This document shows positions 61,309-64,000 of a stretch of DNA of 64,000 nucleotides, in pieces. The position numbers were made by a program, and so were the translations under genes. Location: positions 558,001-622,000 of the forward strand of contig NZ_CP063203.1 in the NCBI RefSeq assembly GCF_019904255.1, written 5' to 3'. The DNA is from Marixanthomonas sp. SCSIO 43207 (GTDB lineage: Bacteria > Bacteroidota > Bacteroidia > Flavobacteriales > Flavobacteriaceae). Each line of letters opens with the position of its first letter. The first letter of the stretch is position 1. A model generated the notes under the pieces. The model made no database searches. It saw nothing but the letters and a program-made list of their open reading frames with translations, and was not told the origin of the DNA.

Positions 61309-62010
61309 AATGTAAAATATTAAACCAAGTTTTACACTTTTAAAATCGACTTGAGCACCTTCTTCTGTAGTAGCATCTTTAAAAAATGGATTAATACTAT
61401 AAGATGCAAAAAAATTAAATGTGTTATATCCAAAACTAAGTGTAGCTGAGAATCTTAAGTTGTCAAATTCAGGTATATCAGTTTGACCTACATTATTACC
61501 TGGCTGTTTAAATGTTGATTTATACCAATACGTATAACCTACGCGTACACCACCATAAATACGCCAGAATTTATAACTTGAAGCCGTTGAAGTTCTCCAT
61601 CTAAATTGAATAGGAACCTCTAGCGTAGCAGTGCTAAATCTATTTTGGTCAAAATCTACTTCACTATCCAGCACCCGAAATATTGAGTTTTCATTTGCAT
61701 CTTCACCAATAAAAAGAGTTTGACCATATTGATCTAATGCTAAGCCAGCACCTACAGCAATGGCTACATTTCTTCTTTTATTGATAGGCATGTCTCTTAC
61801 ATACCCAAAATGAATACCTCCAGATAGACCTCTGGTTTTAACTCCACTAGGAACATCTGTAACAATATTATAATTAACGCCTATATAAAATTGATCTTCT
61901 CTGTATTTAGCATCAACTATGCTATCTTGACTTATTTCATCTTGTGAAAAACCTAAGAAACAGCACAATAATGCGGCTGAAAAGAATAATGATTTTATGA
62001 ATGTATGCAT
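61303..62010 (-). CDS. Outer-membrane beta-barrel protein, PorT-like
   Basis: A 235-residue exported protein (signal MHTFIKSLFFSAALLCCFLG, cleavage after FSQ) with about eight amphipathic strands. Examples are QFYIGVNYNIVTD, GLSGGIHFGYVRDM, LEVPIQFRWRT and VKLGLIFYIL. Length and pattern resemble PorT/SprT, a component linked to type IX secretion in Bacteroidota, and the position after an ExbB/ExbD operon fits the usual flavobacterial order. The assignment is by size, topology and context; a general OmpW/porin-like barrel is possible. Confidence 0.65.
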   Translation of the reverse strand: MHTFIKSLFFSAALLCCFLGFSQDEISQDSIVDAKYREDQFYIGVNYNIVTDVPSGVKTRGLSGGIHFGYVRDMPINKRRNVAIAVGAGLALDQYGQTLFIGEDANENSIFRVLDSEVDFDQNRFSTATLEVPIQFRWRTSTASSYKFWRIYGGVRVGYTYWYKSTFKQPGNNVGQTDIPEFDNLRFSATLSFGYNTFNFFASYSINPFFKDATTEEGAQVDFKSVKLGLIFYIL

Positions 62011-62043
62011 ATGTTAAAGATAGGTTTTTTTTAAACTATACAA

Positions 62044-62077
62044 TAAAAAAAGGCTTGTTCTATAGAACAAGCCTTTT
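62044..62077 (-). terminator. Terminator of the ExbB/ExbD operon
   Basis: A perfect 13-bp inverted repeat AAAAGGCTTGTTC/GAACAAGCCTTTT (62048-62077) with loop TATA. A run of A at 62045-62051 gives a U-tract on the minus strand. It lies 22 nt after the last exbD stop, so the PorT-like gene is probably transcribed separately. Confidence 0.92.
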
Positions 62078-62098
62078 AAACATTTATTACAATGTATT

Positions 62099-62572
62099 CT
62101 ATTGATCAACAGGATTTCCCGGAGCTGTAATGTATATAATTTTCAACATATTTAAATCTCTCAGCTGTTGCTTAATATCGGTAACAAGCCCTGTATTGGT
62201 TTCTTCATCAACTTTTAGAGCTACCATTACTTTATCTTGCAATTCGGGACGTAACTTTTCACGAGCTTCTGTCAATGCAAATTTTACATTAGATATATCG
62301 GTAAACTTATCACCTATTTGAATTTTACCTTCTGTACCATATTTATCTTGATAACGCGAACTAGGCTTACCGGCATAAATATAAACAGAACGGTCTTTTT
62401 TCAATTTTTCTAATTGATCTGCTTTAGGCAAAGTGTTTTGTACCAACAGATTGTTATCTCTTAATACGGTTACAACCATAAAGAAGAATAATAACATAAA
62501 CACAATATCAGGTAAAGATGCTGTATTTACTGCTGGAATTTCTCCGCCTTTTTTCTTTCTAAATTTTGACAT
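62099..62572 (-). CDS. exbD: ExbD/TolR-family biopolymer transport protein (second copy)
   Basis: A 157-residue protein with one N-terminal membrane helix whose conserved aspartate is in SLPDIVFMLLFFFM, the proton-pathway Asp of ExbD/TolR. The periplasmic domain follows (VMVALKVDEETNTGLVTDIK). With ExbB it would use proton-motive force to energise TonB-dependent transport. It is 10 nt downstream of the other exbD, so the motor may contain a heterodimer of two ExbD types. Confidence 0.92.
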   Translation of the reverse strand: MSKFRKKKGGEIPAVNTASLPDIVFMLLFFFMVVTVLRDNNLLVQNTLPKADQLEKLKKDRSVYIYAGKPSSRYQDKYGTEGKIQIGDKFTDISNVKFALTEAREKLRPELQDKVMVALKVDEETNTGLVTDIKQQLRDLNMLKIIYITAPGNPVDQ

Positions 62573-62582
62573 GTTTCTTAGT

Positions 62583-63203
62583 TTATTGTCCGTTCTTCTT
62601 TGGTTCTGCCTCAGATAATTTTAAAGGAAATAAATCTTGAATTTTCTCTAGCTTTTCTTGAGCTGCATCTTCATTTCCGTTAAAGTTACCTTCATCTATA
62701 GCTTGTTTTACTTCAGTAAACTTCCAACCGTATAAACGTTGTGACTCTCTGTTTCTAAGAAAGTTGTATGCAGCAACTAGTTCATTTTGAACAGTAATGT
62801 ACATACTATAGGAAGTTAAACGGTCATTTTGTACTGAAATAACTGCTTTTTCAGGGTTGTCTGAAGATTGTGGATCTCTTGATCCTTTACAGTAGCTACA
62901 ATACTCAGGGCTACCTTGAGGAGCTCCTCCATTATCAAGGAACTTTATTGCTGCTTCTCTTAAATCTTCAACTTTCATCAATTCGTCTTCAACCAATAAT
63001 TGATCGTCTTTATTTACGCTAACGATAAATAAATTCTTTTGCTTAATTATTGGTGGATCTTGAATTTCTTCATCGGGTGGCAATTGTCTCGCAATACCCT
63101 TATCCTTTTCTATGGTAGTAGTTACCAAGAAAAATATAAGGAGCAGGAATGCGATGTCTGCCATAGACCCTGCGTTAACCTCGGGTGTTGCTCTTCTTGC
63201 CAT
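62583..63203 (-). CDS. exbD: ExbD/TolR-family biopolymer transport protein (first copy, long, with periplasmic CxxC)
   Basis: A 206-residue ExbD-like protein. The membrane helix with the proton-binding Asp is GSMADIAFLLLIFFLV. Its periplasmic domain is longer than usual and includes YCSYCKGSRDP, a CxxC pair not expected in ExbD, plus a charged C-terminal tail. It lies 1 nt from the upstream membrane-protein gene and 10 nt before the second exbD. It is presumed to work with the ExbB encoded at the window edge. Confidence 0.9.
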   Translation of the reverse strand: MARRATPEVNAGSMADIAFLLLIFFLVTTTIEKDKGIARQLPPDEEIQDPPIIKQKNLFIVSVNKDDQLLVEDELMKVEDLREAAIKFLDNGGAPQGSPEYCSYCKGSRDPQSSDNPEKAVISVQNDRLTSYSMYITVQNELVAAYNFLRNRESQRLYGWKFTEVKQAIDEGNFNGNEDAAQEKLEKIQDLFPLKLSEAEPKKNGQ

Positions 63204-63204
63204 A

Positions 63205-63633
63205 TTATCTCGTTGTCATTTTTTTGATTCCGCTGAATACCATTGCAACAATTGCAATTACGGCTAGTATGTAAAATACATGTAAGCCTGTTCCTACCCA
63301 ACGTGAACCACTCTCTGAAAGCATTTTACCATCTTGCATTTGGGTTTCTACTCCATTTGAAAGTGCATAGCCAATAGCTATAATAACTAAAAATGCACCT
63401 ATAGATAAGAGGGTTCGTTTTATATTTCCGGCAAATATTCCTTTCAGTACAAAGACTAGAACAAATAAAAGCACTATAGCGAATGTAATGTATGCTACAT
63501 ACAGATATCCGTCAACACCTTCACCTGTTGCTTTTACAGCTTCGTCTCCATTTGATATAATTAATCCAAGGAAAACAATACCTGCCAAGCTAAGGATTAC
63601 TGCTACAATTTTTAAAATTTTATGTAAAGCCAT
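63205..63633 (-). CDS. Small membrane protein in the ExbB/ExbD operon
   Basis: A 142-residue protein with about four transmembrane helices: ILKIVAVILSLAGIVFLGLI, LYVAYITFAIVLLFVLVFVL, LLSIGAFLVIIAIGYAL and VFYILAVIAIVAMVFSGI. No domain recognised. Its place between exbB and the two exbD genes, 19 nt and 1 nt from its neighbours, is the main clue; it may be an accessory part of the Ton motor. Similar genes accompany ExbBD in flavobacteria. Confidence 0.75.
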   Translation of the reverse strand: MALHKILKIVAVILSLAGIVFLGLIISNGDEAVKATGEGVDGYLYVAYITFAIVLLFVLVFVLKGIFAGNIKRTLLSIGAFLVIIAIGYALSNGVETQMQDGKMLSESGSRWVGTGLHVFYILAVIAIVAMVFSGIKKMTTR

Positions 63634-63652
63634 TATTCGGTGTGTTTATTAA

Positions 63653-64000
63653 TTACTTTTTGTTTTTGTAATCTACCAACATATCGATTAATGTGATAGA
63701 TGCATCTTCCATACTATTTACAATACTATCAATCTTAGCAATGATATAGTTATAGAAAATCTGAAGTATAATCGCTACAATTAAACCGAATACAGTTGTT
63801 AAAAGTGCTACTTTAATACCTCCTGCAACAAGTGAAGGGTTCATATCACCAGCTGCTTGAATTTTATCAAATGCTTCAATCATACCAATTACAGTACCCA
63901 TGAAACCAAGCATTGGTGCTAGTGCAATAAATAAAGAAACCCAAGAAACGTTTTTCTCTAATTGCCCCATTTGTACACCACCATAAGCAACTACTGCTTT
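63653..64000 (-). CDS. exbB: ExbB/TolQ/MotA-family proton channel subunit, 5' end cut by window edge
   Basis: The C-terminal 115 or so residues of an ExbB-like protein. The frame is open through the window edge (KAVVAYGGVQMGQLEKNVSW), so the ATG at 63970 is internal. Two helices, SLFIALAPMLGFMGTVIGMI and VALLTTVFGLIVAIILQIFY, carry the family's GxxGTVxGM and threonine motif. It forms the channel that powers TonB via ExbD. First visible gene of the operon. Confidence 0.93.
   Translation of the reverse strand, partial: KAVVAYGGVQMGQLEKNVSWVSLFIALAPMLGFMGTVIGMIEAFDKIQAAGDMNPSLVAGGIKVALLTTVFGLIVAIILQIFYNYIIAKIDSIVNSMEDASITLIDMLVDYKNKK

Noticed and set aside
1-64000. CRISPR arrays, insertion sequences, prophage or integrative elements
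   Set aside because: No regularly spaced repeats, transposase or integrase frames, or att-like duplications were seen; the tRNA-Gln has no duplicated 3' end nearby.

Overview
The window looks like a chromosomal segment of a marine-type Flavobacteriaceae (Bacteroidota). Reasons: low GC; -7 promoter boxes of the form TAnnTTTG, two of them with TTG exactly 19 nt upstream; an alternative complex III (act) operon; SPOR, PorT-like and paired ExbD genes; flavobacterial gene families such as DUF2723, DUF5916 and AQVGIGTT-type surface proteins; and a tyrosine ammonia-lyase very like those of flexirubin clusters. No insertion sequence, prophage, integrase or CRISPR array is visible. Genus is not assigned.

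Layout. 1-6761 (minus): act operon encoding quinol:cytochrome c oxidoreductase subunits D (cut by the edge), C, B and an E/A-type cytochrome fusion. 6976-7371 (plus): SPOR protein. 7443-11943 (minus): rimP-nusA-infB, with a terminator-like hairpin in the rimP leader. 12104-13512 (plus): universal stress protein and a small lipoprotein. 13509-30624 (minus): a 17-gene, almost gapless operon, facing a divergent flavin-dependent halogenase-like gene (30732-31964). 32000-32072: tRNA-Gln. 32266-36201: DUF2723 membrane protein and a polysaccharide deacetylase. 36169-45638: polA between two secreted AQVGI-tag proteins, then a DUF5916 outer-membrane protein and a possible divergent kinase-like protein. 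45735-53789: pyruvate carboxylase, rplM-rpsI, rpsB-tsf, pyrH, frr. 53877-61308: outer-membrane barrel protein, a second MMPL transporter, asnS, rpoN and a PAP2-like membrane protein. 61303-64000 (minus): PorT-like barrel and an ExbB/ExbD energiser operon cut by the edge.

The 17-kb operon is the centrepiece. Tyrosine ammonia-lyase would make 4-coumarate and an AMP-forming ligase would activate it. An ACP, two full ketosynthases, two ketosynthase-like partners without the catalytic cysteine, a ketoreductase and two hot-dog dehydratases could then extend it into a polyene. An LpxL-type acyltransferase, LolA-like carrier, MMPL/RND transporter and glycosyltransferase-DUF2062 protein suggest lipid-like tailoring and delivery to the outer membrane. 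A JmjC-like cupin, an Ntn-hydrolase lipoprotein (C45/AAT family) and the halogenase-like flavoprotein could decorate or esterify the product. This resembles aryl-polyene/flexirubin clusters, but the dialkylresorcinol genes darA and darB are absent here, so the final product is uncertain. Several leader structures (upstream of rimP, rplM and rpsB, and between rpsB and tsf) suggest RNA-level control of the translation genes.
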